Positions 44,114-53,766 of a stretch of 64,000 nt of DNA are shown one piece after another. Each line of letters starts with the position of its first letter. Within the stretch, counting starts at the first letter, position 1. The stretch is taken from the NCBI GenBank assembly GCA_963556145.1, contig OY744462.1, forward strand, positions 1,116,001 through 1,180,000. The letters run 5' to 3'. Under the pieces are notes generated by a model that did no database searches, had not been told where the DNA came from, and saw only the letters and a program-made list of their open reading frames with translations. Source of the stretch: Hygrocybe punicea (taxonomy: Eukaryota; Basidiomycota; Agaricomycetes; Agaricales; Hygrophoraceae). The position numbers and the translations under genes were made by a program.

Positions 44114-45540
44114 AAATGCATGCCAAACATTGCCAATGTAGCGGTAAGGTGTCCAAAAAAGACAATCATTTTATCGCCATAAAATAGACACCTTTTTAGG
44201 ACATAGTTTTCAAGAGTCCCCCAGGTTAGTGATGCCAAATGAACTGATCCAACCCCAGTTAAAACTGCAAACCACAACCTCTATTTAGCTAGGTAGATAC
44301 TGAAATATATATTTTCATGTATGAAATCGCGTGAACTTATATCATGTGACCTTACTGTAAACATAGATGCGAAACGTAGATGCAAGACGTAGACACGAAA
44401 CATCGACTCAACATACTCAGCAACCTCAGAAACAAGGTAAGTACTTCCTTTTTTCACTACTTATCCATTTCAACTTCTCTATTTTAGCTACAACCACAAT
44501 TGCAATGCAACCAAACCTGGTACCATGATACATCAAAACTTGCACGCAACAACACAACAACAACAATATCGATGCAACCATGATGGAAAAGATGCAGCAG
44601 GCAGTGGTGCGCCCACTCCTGCTGCTATTGCTAAGTTTTTTACTCAGTTTATTTATTTTATTTTACTAACAGCGCTGTTAAAACCCAAAATGCAAATGCC
44701 AGCACCAACATCAATGCCAATGCCGACATCCACACTGGCATCAACATCCATGCCAATGACAACAGCCACAGCCACAGCCACATCATTGCCAATGCCCACG
44801 GCCACATGGCCACACCCCTCTCGCCAACACCATGCCAAAACACCCCACCAATACCCTCAGATCACAGCTCGCCATACCCAAACACCTCACGGAAGTGCAC
44901 CGCAACATCAATTGATGTTGGCATTGTACCCGTGAGGTACCAGGGTGTGGATGGGGTGGGCAGGTGTTCATGTACACACCAACTAACATGAACAGACAGA
45001 CAGCGATGACCATGGTGGTCAGGTTACGGATGGGGCAGGCAGGCATTCATATGCCTGTCCATCTCTATTTTATATTATGTTTACTTACACTGACAATCTC
45101 GGAACAATGGCAAGGGCTCATGGGCTGCTGCACTGTTGCAAAACAAACCAGCCATGTCAATTGATGTGTGCTGGGTGCTTGCAACAACATTGGGCATGCA
45201 CGGGCTCTGACAAACCACCATAGGTTTGAACTGACAGGTATGGGTAACCAGGGGACCGCAGCTCAGAATGGACAGGTATGGGTTATACCCATTATATGTG
45301 CAGGTTCAGCAGGTACAGGTGCAGTGTTGGCCATGTCACGAACCCATGGTCAACCCTATTAGTACTGTGGGTACAGGTGCAGTGTCCAGAATGTATTCTC
45401 TAACATGTAAACTATATGGGACTCTGAGGTAGTCTGCAGCACTCTCAGACACTCTCAGACACTCTCAGACACTCCTGTGACACCCTGGGAAAATGCAACA
45501 GTCCCAGGATAACGTGAGAGCCAAAGTGTTTTTCCTGATG
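44014..45540 (-). mobile_element. Non-autonomous element E, copy 2 (inverted)
   Basis: Same termini as copy 1, flanked by TA on both sides, reverse orientation, 1527 bp. It lacks about 445 bp of the copy-1 right end (join at GAG-ACACTATAAG). Identity over the rest is very high. Together with copy 1 it forms a palindrome of more than 3 kb. Confidence 0.75.
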
Positions 45541-45838
45541 TACTACAAAAATCTCTATCTAGATTCAGATGAGAGTCATCGGCCGATGAGAGAGAACAAA
45601 GGGGGATAGAAATGGAGAAATGAGAAGAGGGTTGCGATGCAATGATAACAGGAAAATGAGAGGGAGATGTAAAATCTGTGAAAAAGATGTAAAATACTTT
45701 CATGTATCTCTATAAGGGAGACATTAAGCACGAATTGGGTAAGTCCAATGTTGGGATTCCAGTCTGATGAGATCCATCTATGATAATTGGGATTCCGTGA
45801 GTTTAGGAGGTGGACCGACCCTGTATGCGAGCGGCCGT

Positions 45839-47202
45839 TGTTATGTGAATGTTTGTTTCACCAAGAATTACCGGAGTTGACTTTGTTCAGGTACCTTCTT
45901 GTTGTTCGTGGGTTTCTAATATTTAAATAACCTATCAGGAAGGGGTTTGTGGGTATAAGTACTATATGAATCAATAGAATGTAATAGTGAGGTCTCTTCA
46001 ATTAAGAATTGAGACTTTGAGTAGGTATGAATAGTAATTGGGTGTGTGATGTACTGAAAATACTAATATTCACTACTGGAATATAAAAATATGAACTAAT
46101 GAATACTGATAACAATATTCACCAGTTGAATATGGATGGTTTTGGCTACAGGGCCTATTCAATCAAGAGTATCTCTGGGTATTATAATATCTGACTTAAA
46201 TCCGAAGCTTCAAACGCACATTGGCTACTAGTTCAGGGATATCTTTAATACCTTTTGAATACTCTGTTTTGTTTAGGATGAAACCTTCACCTTAGAAGTG
46301 TATCTAGCTGACTAATGCTGACTAATGAATTGATTGGACTGAGTGAACTGGGTGAATTCTCCTTGATGACAAGGGGAACTCAGAGAATGATAGAGTAAGA
46401 GTGAACTAGACTGGATTGCAAGCACTAGCTACTACAATGAGTAACTACTAGTACTAAGAGAATGAGGGATCACACTGTGTGAACCCAACTGAGAGTGACT
46501 ACTGAGTGGTGAAATCCTACTGACTACTGGAATTTGGGGGCCCTATTTATACTGTTGGAGAACAATGGGGGACTGAGAACAATGGGAAAGTGAGAACAAT
46601 AGGACTGAGTCATGAGAACAATGGATGGCATCAAAGAGGCTGTGAACAATGGGCTCTATCTCCATTTGGACTGTTTAGAACAATAGACTGCTCAGAACAA
46701 TAGACCATTGTCTTTATGTAAGCAGAATATCACAATCACTCTCTGATGCATCCTATCTTATCATTATCTTATCATCCTCTTGTTCACATCTTGTCTAATC
46801 ATTTCCCATTATCTAGCTGAGCCGCTTTTGATCAATACAAGTAAACAAGATTTGTAATCAATCCATTACTGCTAATATAGGTAACAATGCTAGTTGGGCT
46901 TGTCTCCTTGCATGCGCAATACAGAGAAATATATAATAAATACTAATGAGTGGGGGATGTGCCTCTGTGCACCATACATAAACGGCTATGTCTGGGCATT
47001 ACTAGTGAAGCCATAATAAATGATATAAAGGTAAGCATATATGCTATTTGTGCCTGTTCACTAGCATGCGTAATGTGGAAAGGCATAGAATGGGTACTAA
47101 TGAGTGTAGGTGTGCATCCATAGTGTTGCACTTAAATATCTAAGTCCGTGGTCCGATGGTAAACCCATGACATTACACCCAAAAACACTTGGGGTCATGA
47201 CA
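45839..47202 (-). repeat. 1.36-kb solo LTR, relative of 2145-4046
   Basis: On the minus strand begins TGTCATGACCCC and ends ATTCACATAACA, with a CCGT duplication (45835-45838, 47203-47206). Its downstream half is homologous to that of the LTR at 2145-4046, but the upstream part is unrelated. It carries TATAAATA at 46551-46544 (minus). Confidence 0.82.
46544..46711 (-). promoter_or_regulatory. Eight ACAATRG motifs upstream of a TATA box
   Basis: Plus-strand ACAATGG/ACAATAG start at 46562, 46579, 46596, 46618, 46646, 46680 and 46697, and the complement CCATTGT is at 46705-46711. In LTR orientation they lie just upstream of TATAAATA. The core resembles HMG-box (SOX/mating-type) sites (ACAAWG). 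The binding protein is inferred. Confidence 0.6.
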
Positions 47203-47424
47203 CCGTGCTAGTCGATATGCATCGGGTTATGTCAGGTTCAAGCATGGATCACTAGGGGCATCAGGTTTGAGCGGATTCGTGAGATATTGTGTTTACGGCC
47301 TCAGAGGGTCGAGGACCCTCTGAGGCCGTAACATCGATATCTAGCGAATCTGCTCGAACCCGACGTCTCTAGCAATCTATGCTCGAACCCGACGCAACCC
47401 GATGCATACCGACTAGCACGGCTG
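47203..47424. repeat. 220-bp imperfect palindrome
   Basis: Runs from CCGTGCTAGTCG to CGACTAGCACGG, centred on CCTCAGAGGGTC/GACCCTCTGAGG at about 47314. The left half aligns with the 3' part of repeat X copy A (CATCGGGT.. near 12956), so the right half is an inverted duplication of it. Confidence 0.75.
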
Positions 47425-47567
47425 CTCACGTTGGAGTAGTGGGACCTGCCAGTCACGTGACCAGGCTCCCACGGTTGACCTAGTTAGTAGCCTTCCCGAT
47501 GTAGTAGTCAGTCCATCATCATCCTATCCATCCCGTCTTACCTCTCGAGTCCTGCGTGAGTCCCCGG

Positions 47568-48171
47568 TGTGACGGCGAGTTCTGTTGTAGACCCGAATAG
47601 GAATCTACGGAAAGGGTTGATCAGCTAAGAAGCGATCAGAGGAGTTTAATGTCTTTGTAGTGTCTAGTCAATCCAACCCGAATCCAGGGTTCCGGATCAG
47701 AGGGGAAGTGAAGGGAGTGGAGTACGAAGACTAATATGGAGACGATATGAAGCGAGGACTAAGAAGTAGAACTGAAGCGGGATACAATATGATATGGTGG
47801 GATGTAATATATGGCTGTAGTATAAGGGTACATCTTTTATACTACTGGGAGAGATCCTGTGCTCTAGTAACTATGTACTACAACCGAAGGCTGTAACTGA
47901 TAGGAGAGGAGTGGAGCGGAGTATAGGAGGAATGATGCTATGTACTAAGTAACGGGAAACGAAGATATATCATATGTAACTATATACGTACTGATTCCGG
48001 GTCGTTAGAGACATCGCATCTTGAGTATGAACGATTCCGGAGGCGGAATCCAGAGCGGAATCGACAGAGAGAACCGGAATCGGGCGGAATCGACGGTATA
48101 TGAATGGGAATAGATGGGGACGATGTGGGATATGAAGAGGATTCGGGTCCAGACGGCCCGGAGCCTCTACA
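47568..48171 (-). repeat. R1 left (3') LTR
   Basis: TGTGACGG..CCTCTACA in plus reading, 604 bp, with minus-strand TATAAAAG at 47841-47834. Differences from the right LTR are mostly C/T or G/A changes at CpG. Confidence 0.92.
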
Positions 48172-48510
48172 TCCGGTCAGGACTCAGATAGAGACCATCC
48201 CTGGTCGATCCATACGAAATAACGAAGATACCGGGGTTGTGGGAATAAATGAGCGGAGGCGATGTTGAAAACGGGCGGAAACGATGATACAACATGAGCG
48301 GAGTCGAAGCCGGCGGGTATCGAAGCGTCGGGAAGCAGTGGTCCGGAGCTACTAAAAGAGGGTGGGGCGAAACGGCTGGATAAAGGAACAACGGTCACGT
48401 GACGGGGCAACAAATACAAACAAGAAAACTTTTCAACACGACTTTCAACAATCTCGACGACAACCTCAACGAGCCCAACAAACCCAACAAGTATCAATAC
48501 CAACACCAAG

Positions 48511-49979
48511 ATGTCAACGGAATACAACCATTTCCTCAATACTCTCGATGCGGAAACGCGGCAAGATTTCGAGAGCGCCGTGGCCGAGTTACTAGAAGTC
48601 GATGCGGCCGGAATCGATATCGTACGCGACGGATTCGAGAACGAAGCACAGCAATGGGTGGTGAGACGACGACGGGCCATGGTAAGAGATCCCGTTTCTG
48701 TAAACGGCACGGACTAACGATACCCGGCAGCGGAACTACAGGGGAATCTTGACGGAAATCCGAGACAATGGAATCGACGTGATGGAACCGAGGGATTTCT
48801 CGATGGGCGGAGAGATGGTGGTGGAGGTCGAGGAATGGTTGCAGAGCTGGGAAAACTACGAACGGGAACGGAAAGAGGCGAGGCGTTGGGAAGCTGTATG
48901 GTTGCAGGAGGAAAAGGAGGAGGAAGCGAGGAAACAACGGGTCGAGGAGGCGGAAAGGATCGAGCGGCAATGGGCGGAGGAATCGCGTCAGTACGAAGAG
49001 GAGATGAATAGGAGGGCGGAAGTGGAGAAGCGGATCGAGGAGGCGGAAAGGGCGAAGGCGGCAGAGGCAGCAAAAAGGGAGGCTGATGCAGCCGCGGAAA
49101 GGGACCGGGAGGAGGCCGCACAAACCAGCTATCACAGAAGCGAGGACGAGGAGGGCACCTGGTCCGATCAGCAACTACGAAAATACGAGCGGCTTCAAGC
49201 ACTCAACGTGATCAAACACAAAAAGCTCAACCAGGATAAGAGGGTCAACCGGGACAACGAGACCGTTCACGGGGACTACAACAGCGGCAACGATTTCTCG
49301 AATGCGAGTGGGAACGAGGATGCGGAACTGAAGGGAAAGATTCCGGGGGTAAGTGATATCTCACGGACTTGTGTATCCGTGGTGCCTAACTAATCCGTAG
49401 TACATGCAGTCGTTCCGGATCCGGCAATGCGATGCGTGCGTGACCGCCAATGCAGTTTGTCGTGGAATCGAGGGGTACGCGTGCGATCGATGCAAAAGGC
49501 TTAAACGACGCTGCGGATTATCGATGAAGGGACCGGCCACCGGAACTGGGAAAGTGGAACGGAAAGGGAAGGCGAAGGCGGGAAGTCCAAAGAGAAGGAT
49601 TGTCGTGAAGAGGATTTTGAAGCCGGTGAAGAAGCCCAAGCTACGGGCCGGAGAGGCATCAATGAGTAAACGGACGCTAACCGACGTCGAACCGGATATG
49701 GAATCGGAGCGGGATGATGGGAGGCGAGGGAATCCATTCAAGCACCCGCGGATCGGAGCCGGAATCAACGACCACGTCCGGGCAGTACGCAAGATGGCGA
49801 CGGAAACGCAAAGGGAGATATCGACGATCGCGGACGGCCTCTCGGAGTACGTTGCGGAGGTCCATTCGAAGCTAACCCGTTGGACGAAGGAGCTGAACCG
49901 ACTACGTGCGAACCAAGCCCATATCTTCGGCCAACTCAACATGATCGACACAAAACTCGACGAAAGGAGAAGGGAGTAG
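48511..49979 (+). CDS. Zn2Cys6 coiled-coil protein, antisense gene of R1
   Basis: Three exons: 48511-48681, 48731-49348 and 49401-49979. The introns are 49 and 52 bp with GTAAGA..CAG and GTAAGTG..TAG ends and CTAAC branch sites. The protein is about 455 residues with no stop. N-terminus MSTEYNHFLNTLDAETRQDF. Then SMGGEMVVEVEEWLQSWENY and a long Glu/Arg coiled coil. Exon 3 opens with a zinc cluster, C-x2-C-x6-C-x7-C-x2-C-x6-C (CDACVTANAVC and CDRCKRLKRRC), inside the Zn2Cys6 consensus although the basic residues sit in the second half. A lysine-rich region follows, then a C-terminal helical segment. Probably nuclear and DNA-binding. It lies in the 3' half of R1, convergent with gag, so its introns would not be spliced from R1 genomic RNA. 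Role unknown. Confidence 0.8.
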
Positions 49980-51733
49980 AAGGGAAATGGACGGAAAAGG
50001 AGGGGAAACGAACCGCGGGACAATGTACATAAAAATAAAATGAGTACATAATAAAATCTATAACGGAAAGGGAGAAACGGGTAACTACATAAGCCAGAAT
50101 CTGGAGGTCGAGGTGGAGGGCGGGACCGGAATACAACGGACACGGAATGGGATCGAAACAAATGGGAAACAAAGAAAACTATAAACGGAAACGAAAATAT
50201 AAATAAGTGGAGGCCAGGAGCGTGAACGGAAAGCGGAACGGAGGACGAAAACGCAAAAATGGGTGACGGAAACAGGCCTATATCCCCACAAGAGTTTCTG
50301 AAAGAAGGTCGGAGGCGGAGAACTTCTTGCAAATATTCGAGCGAGGTGTCGAGGGGGTGGAGGTCCAAAATGCGATGACAAAGTAGAATGAAGACGGAAA
50401 CGAGGAACAATAAAATAAAATCGAGAACCGGAGTGCCGACACCAACACGATCCCATATAACGGGTGTGCCGCGTGACGGGTCTAAAAATGACGGGGTGCC
50501 CCAAGTGGGCGAAGACAGAACCGACAACGATACGGGAGCGGAAACGACGAGGGGAACCGGGAGCGAAGGGGTCGACATAATGGAATCGGAACCGGAATCG
50601 AAATCAAATAAAAGGGGAGGAATGGGGTCCGGAATGGGAACGGGTATGGAATACTCAACCAAAGTCGACGGAATCTCGATAGATGGTGATGGAGGACAAT
50701 ATGGCGGCAATATCGGGGACGGAATGTCTATTTCTGGAGAATCCGATGACAATGGGAGCGGGTCCGGTACGAGTTCGTGGACGGAAACCAGAGGGGACGA
50801 AACCGGAGACGACAGGGACGAAATAGGAAACAAATTGGATAAATCGGTGACCGGCATCGATAAATCGGGAGTGGGATCGGATGGGGGCGACATGGGACTG
50901 GACGACAAAACCTGTAAACAAATGACAGTCTCGACGGGCACCGGAATGGACGGGGACGGGGAACACGATGATTGGGACGGAGTATACGAAGGACCGGAAT
51001 GAACGTGGGGGACGGAACGAACGACAGTGGGCGGGATCGAGGACGGGATCGAGGACGGGATCTGTTCCGGAGGTGAAATGACTGTGACATGTGCGGGAGC
51101 GGGACCGGAATCGGGACTGGAAATGGCAATGGGGGCTGCAGTGACAACGGATTCTGGAACGGAATGGCAACCGGAAAGGAGAAATAACGCGGCATCGTGG
51201 AAAATATCAACTGGGTATGGATCGTCGTGGTAATGGTCGGGAAGAAGGTAATGGAGGCGTTCTTCAATACGTAGATGAAGGTCTGAGTCGAATCCGTTGG
51301 CGAAGTATGTGTTCCGTTGCTTATCCGTTAGACGGCCGTTGTCAAACAAGACACCGGAAATGTGTATGAAATCCTGGAAATATTGTCCTAAGTCCGCTTT
51401 GTTCTCTATACTGTAAGCCGATTGTCGTCGCATAAGTTGATCGAGATCCGAGATCGTATACCAGATGGAATCCGTAGCACCGGGATAAAAGTCGAAGACG
51501 GCACGTCAGAAAGCGATGAAGTCTTTAGTGGAAGCGGCGGGAAGTGTCGACCAGAGTTCGTAATCGTCGTTGTTGAGGTACCATAGCGTGTAGCGAATCT
51601 TCAAAGCGTCCGTGAGTCCACAATCGGAACCGAGTATGTCGATTTCGTCGAAGAAGCGGGGGAGGTCGAGTTCGTTTCCGTCGAATGTCAGGGCTGAGGG
51701 ATCACCTCGGAGAGGCATCAATCCGTGCGTCAT
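49361..51733 (-). pseudogene. R1 gag-like ORF
   Basis: Starts downstream of the PBS. The N-terminal part has a retrotransposon gag look: ALTFDGNELDLPRFFDEIDI, LTDALKIRYTLWYLNNDDYE, GQYFQDFIHISGVLFDNGRL and LTDKQRNTYFANGFDSDLHL, then HYHDDPYPVDIFHDAALFLL. One TGA at 51506-51508 interrupts it and fits CGA to TGA. Residues after about 120 of the second part are Ser/Pro-rich. The frame stays open to 49361, but from about 49980 down it is merely the complement of the zinc-cluster gene, so the true end is uncertain. Confidence 0.65.
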
Positions 51734-51896
51734 ATCGGGGAATGTCCAAATCGGGAAGCGGGTCGGGTCGGGGAGGTACGAGGAAGGGGTCGAAGTCGTA
51801 AGCGGGGCTGAGCAATTAGAGTCAGGAACAAAAGAGAAACGTCATGAAAGTCCAACCCGACGGTGGGGAGGGTATGAAAAGACAGAAGAACTAAAT

Positions 51897-51914
51897 TCCT
51901 TGCGGTGGGCTCCA
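51897..51914 (-). other. R1 primer binding site
   Basis: On the minus strand TGGAGCCCACCGCAAGGA begins two bases after the LTR end (..CACA). It starts with TGG, as expected of pairing to a tRNA 3' end ..GGTGGGCTCCA. R2 has the same site with one base changed. Confidence 0.65.
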
Positions 51915-51916
51915 GT

Positions 51917-52520
51917 TGTGATGGCGAGTTCTGTTGTAGACCCGAATGGGAATCTACGGAAAGGGTTGATCAGCTAAGAAGTGATCAGAGGAGTTTAATG
52001 TCTTTGTAGTGTCTAGTCAATCCAACCCGAATCCAGGGTTCCAGATCAGAGGGGAAGTGAAGGGAGTGGAGTACGAAGACTAATATGGAGACGATATGAA
52101 GCGAGGACTAAGAAGTAGAACTGAAGCGGGATACAATATGATATGGTGGGATGTAATATATGGCTGTAGTATAAGGGTACATCTTTTATACTACTGGGAG
52201 AGATCCTGTGCTCTAGTAACTATGTACTACAACCGAAGGCTGTAACTGATAGGAGAGGAGTGGAGCGGAGTATAGGAGGAATGATGCTATGTACTAAGTA
52301 ACGGGAAACGAAGATATATCATATGTAACTATATACGTACTGATTCCGGGTCGTTAGAGACATCGCATCTTGAGTATGAACGATTCCGGAGGCGGAATCC
52401 AGAGCGGAATCGACAGAGAGAACCGGAATTGGGCGGAATCGACGGTATATGAATGGGAATAGACAGGGACGATGTGGGATATGAAGAGGATTCGGGTCCA
52501 GATGGCCCGGAGCCTCTACA
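51917..52520 (-). repeat. R1 right (5') LTR
   Basis: TGTGATGG..CCTCTACA, 604 bp, with minus-strand TATAAAAG at 52190-52183. Followed by CCGG. Confidence 0.92.
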
Positions 52521-52551
52521 CCGGAGAGGTACCTCGGTACCTCTCCAACGT

Positions 52552-53433
52552 GGTGATGAGAGTGTTCTTTGACTCCACGCCTCTCTTTTTTTTCTCTCGG
52601 GTTCCCACTCCTTACGACTTTCTCGCGAGACGACCTTTTTTCGGCCTCACCACCCCTGCTGCGCGACGGCGCATTTTCCCTTCATTCACGGCCATACCTC
52701 AGTCGTGTTACCCCCTGGCACCCTCGCTCAGTCCACCAGGGCCCCGCGTCGACCATCGTTGACCCAGAAACGCGGACTCAACCCTTTTGGAGCACCCAAA
52801 AGCCCCAGGCCACGCCACCCGCGTTCGCGCCCCGTTTCCTCTTCTCAGACCAAGGACGGCCTCTCAAGCTTTCCTTCGACGTCTTACGGCCCCCGTTCTG
52901 CCCCACGTCGTCCCAGGAACACCATCGACGTCCATTTTGACGCCCAACAGCCACCCGCGTACAGCCGCGTCACCACCTTTCGACCCCCCCATATTTTAGC
53001 GTTCCCCGGCCCACTCGTATCCATCAAGGCCCCCGCGTTCACGCTCGACGACCCGGTGCCCACGTTCTGCTCGAAAGAACCCCCCGTTGCCGTCCATTTT
53101 GGATACCCAAGCGCCTGCCACGTCATCACCTTCAACCCCCCGCTTTTCGTATGTCCCGTTCCCAACCCACGTTCGTTCAATCCCCCGCGCCCTCGTTCCA
53201 TCCACCAGGGCCCCCCGTTGCCCCCCGTTGGCCCCAGACGAGCCCCCACCGTCGTTCTCGGACACCCAAGCCACGCGCCACGTCACCATCGTGCGGCCCC
53301 GTTCTACCAACATACCCAGCCCCAGACCGACTCACAAAGCTCGCGGCACACCTGCTCACCATCCCGGAGCACCCCACCTCACTCCAATACCACGAATGGA
53401 CCGTCCCCGCCGTTCCCAGACCCCCACCGCGTC
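52552..53433. repeat. GC-rich minisatellite-like stretch
   Basis: C-rich sequence with diverged recurring blocks such as CCACCAGGGCCCCGCG, CCATCAAGGCCCCCGCGTTC and CCACCAGGGCCCCCCGTTG, spaced by about 150-300 bp. The long Pro-rich frames on this strand and their complements come from composition. Same character as 58415-58520 on the other side of R2, so R2 inserted into it. Confidence 0.5.
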
Positions 53434-53766
53434 CCGCTGTGGTGAACGCGGCCTGGGTAGGCGCGGATTCGGGGTGTGCGAGATCGTTGTCCCTGGGGTC
53501 AAAACCCAAAACTCAACTTGTTTGTGACTATTTACAACAGCCACTACATACAAATAATAGAACAAATAGAGAATATAGTAAAATGAGTGAATACGTACCC
53601 AGAGATATAGATGTCTCTACATCCAGTAGGGACACAAATAGAGACTGTCCCCAGTCTCACATAAGGCAAGGGAGGAAGAAATAAGAAAAAGAAAAAGGGA
53701 GGGAGGGAAGGGACAATACTGAAAACAAAACAAACAAAACAAAACAAAAACAAAAATCCAATCAAC

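Larger units (their letters stand above)
41167..47424 (+). repeat. Repeat X, copy B, split by three insertions
   Basis: Starts TGTAATGGCGAGG and aligns with copy A (12223 on) and the reverse of copy C (59859 down): 41167-41405, then 43384-43536 (duplicated at 43860-44013), then 45541-45838, then 47203 on. The interruptions are elements E1 and E2 and a reverse solo LTR. The right end is hidden by a palindrome. Confidence 0.65.
47568..52520 (-). mobile_element. Non-autonomous LTR retroelement R1
   Basis: Two 604-bp LTRs and a CCGG duplication (47564-47567, 52521-52524); the repeat-Z copy at 59049 shows the empty site. The minus orientation is set by the PBS beside the right LTR and by TATAAAAG in the LTR. 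No protease, RT or integrase. It encodes a gag-like protein (minus) and an antisense three-exon Zn2Cys6 gene (plus). Confidence 0.9.
47431..52551. repeat. MITE-like repeat Z, interrupted by R1
   Basis: Pieces 47431-47567 and 52521-52551. Termini ACGTTGGAG and CTCCAACGT, about 165 bp when joined. An uninterrupted copy is at 59049-59212. Confidence 0.6.

Noticed and set aside
41406..45362. Frames encoding His/Ser- or Val/Gly/Met-rich proteins in element E
   Set aside because: They are read from simple ATTGGC/CACAGC-type repeats, occur on both strands and in both inverted copies, and have no domain character.
49361..49980. C-terminal 200 residues of the R1 gag-like frame
   Set aside because: Exact complement of the spliced zinc-cluster exon 3. 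The plus strand has start, introns and stop in proper places, so the minus frame here is a shadow.
52552..53433. Overlapping Pro-rich frames on the plus strand
   Set aside because: C-rich composition with minisatellite-like blocks. Equally open frames exist on the other strand and no domain is seen.
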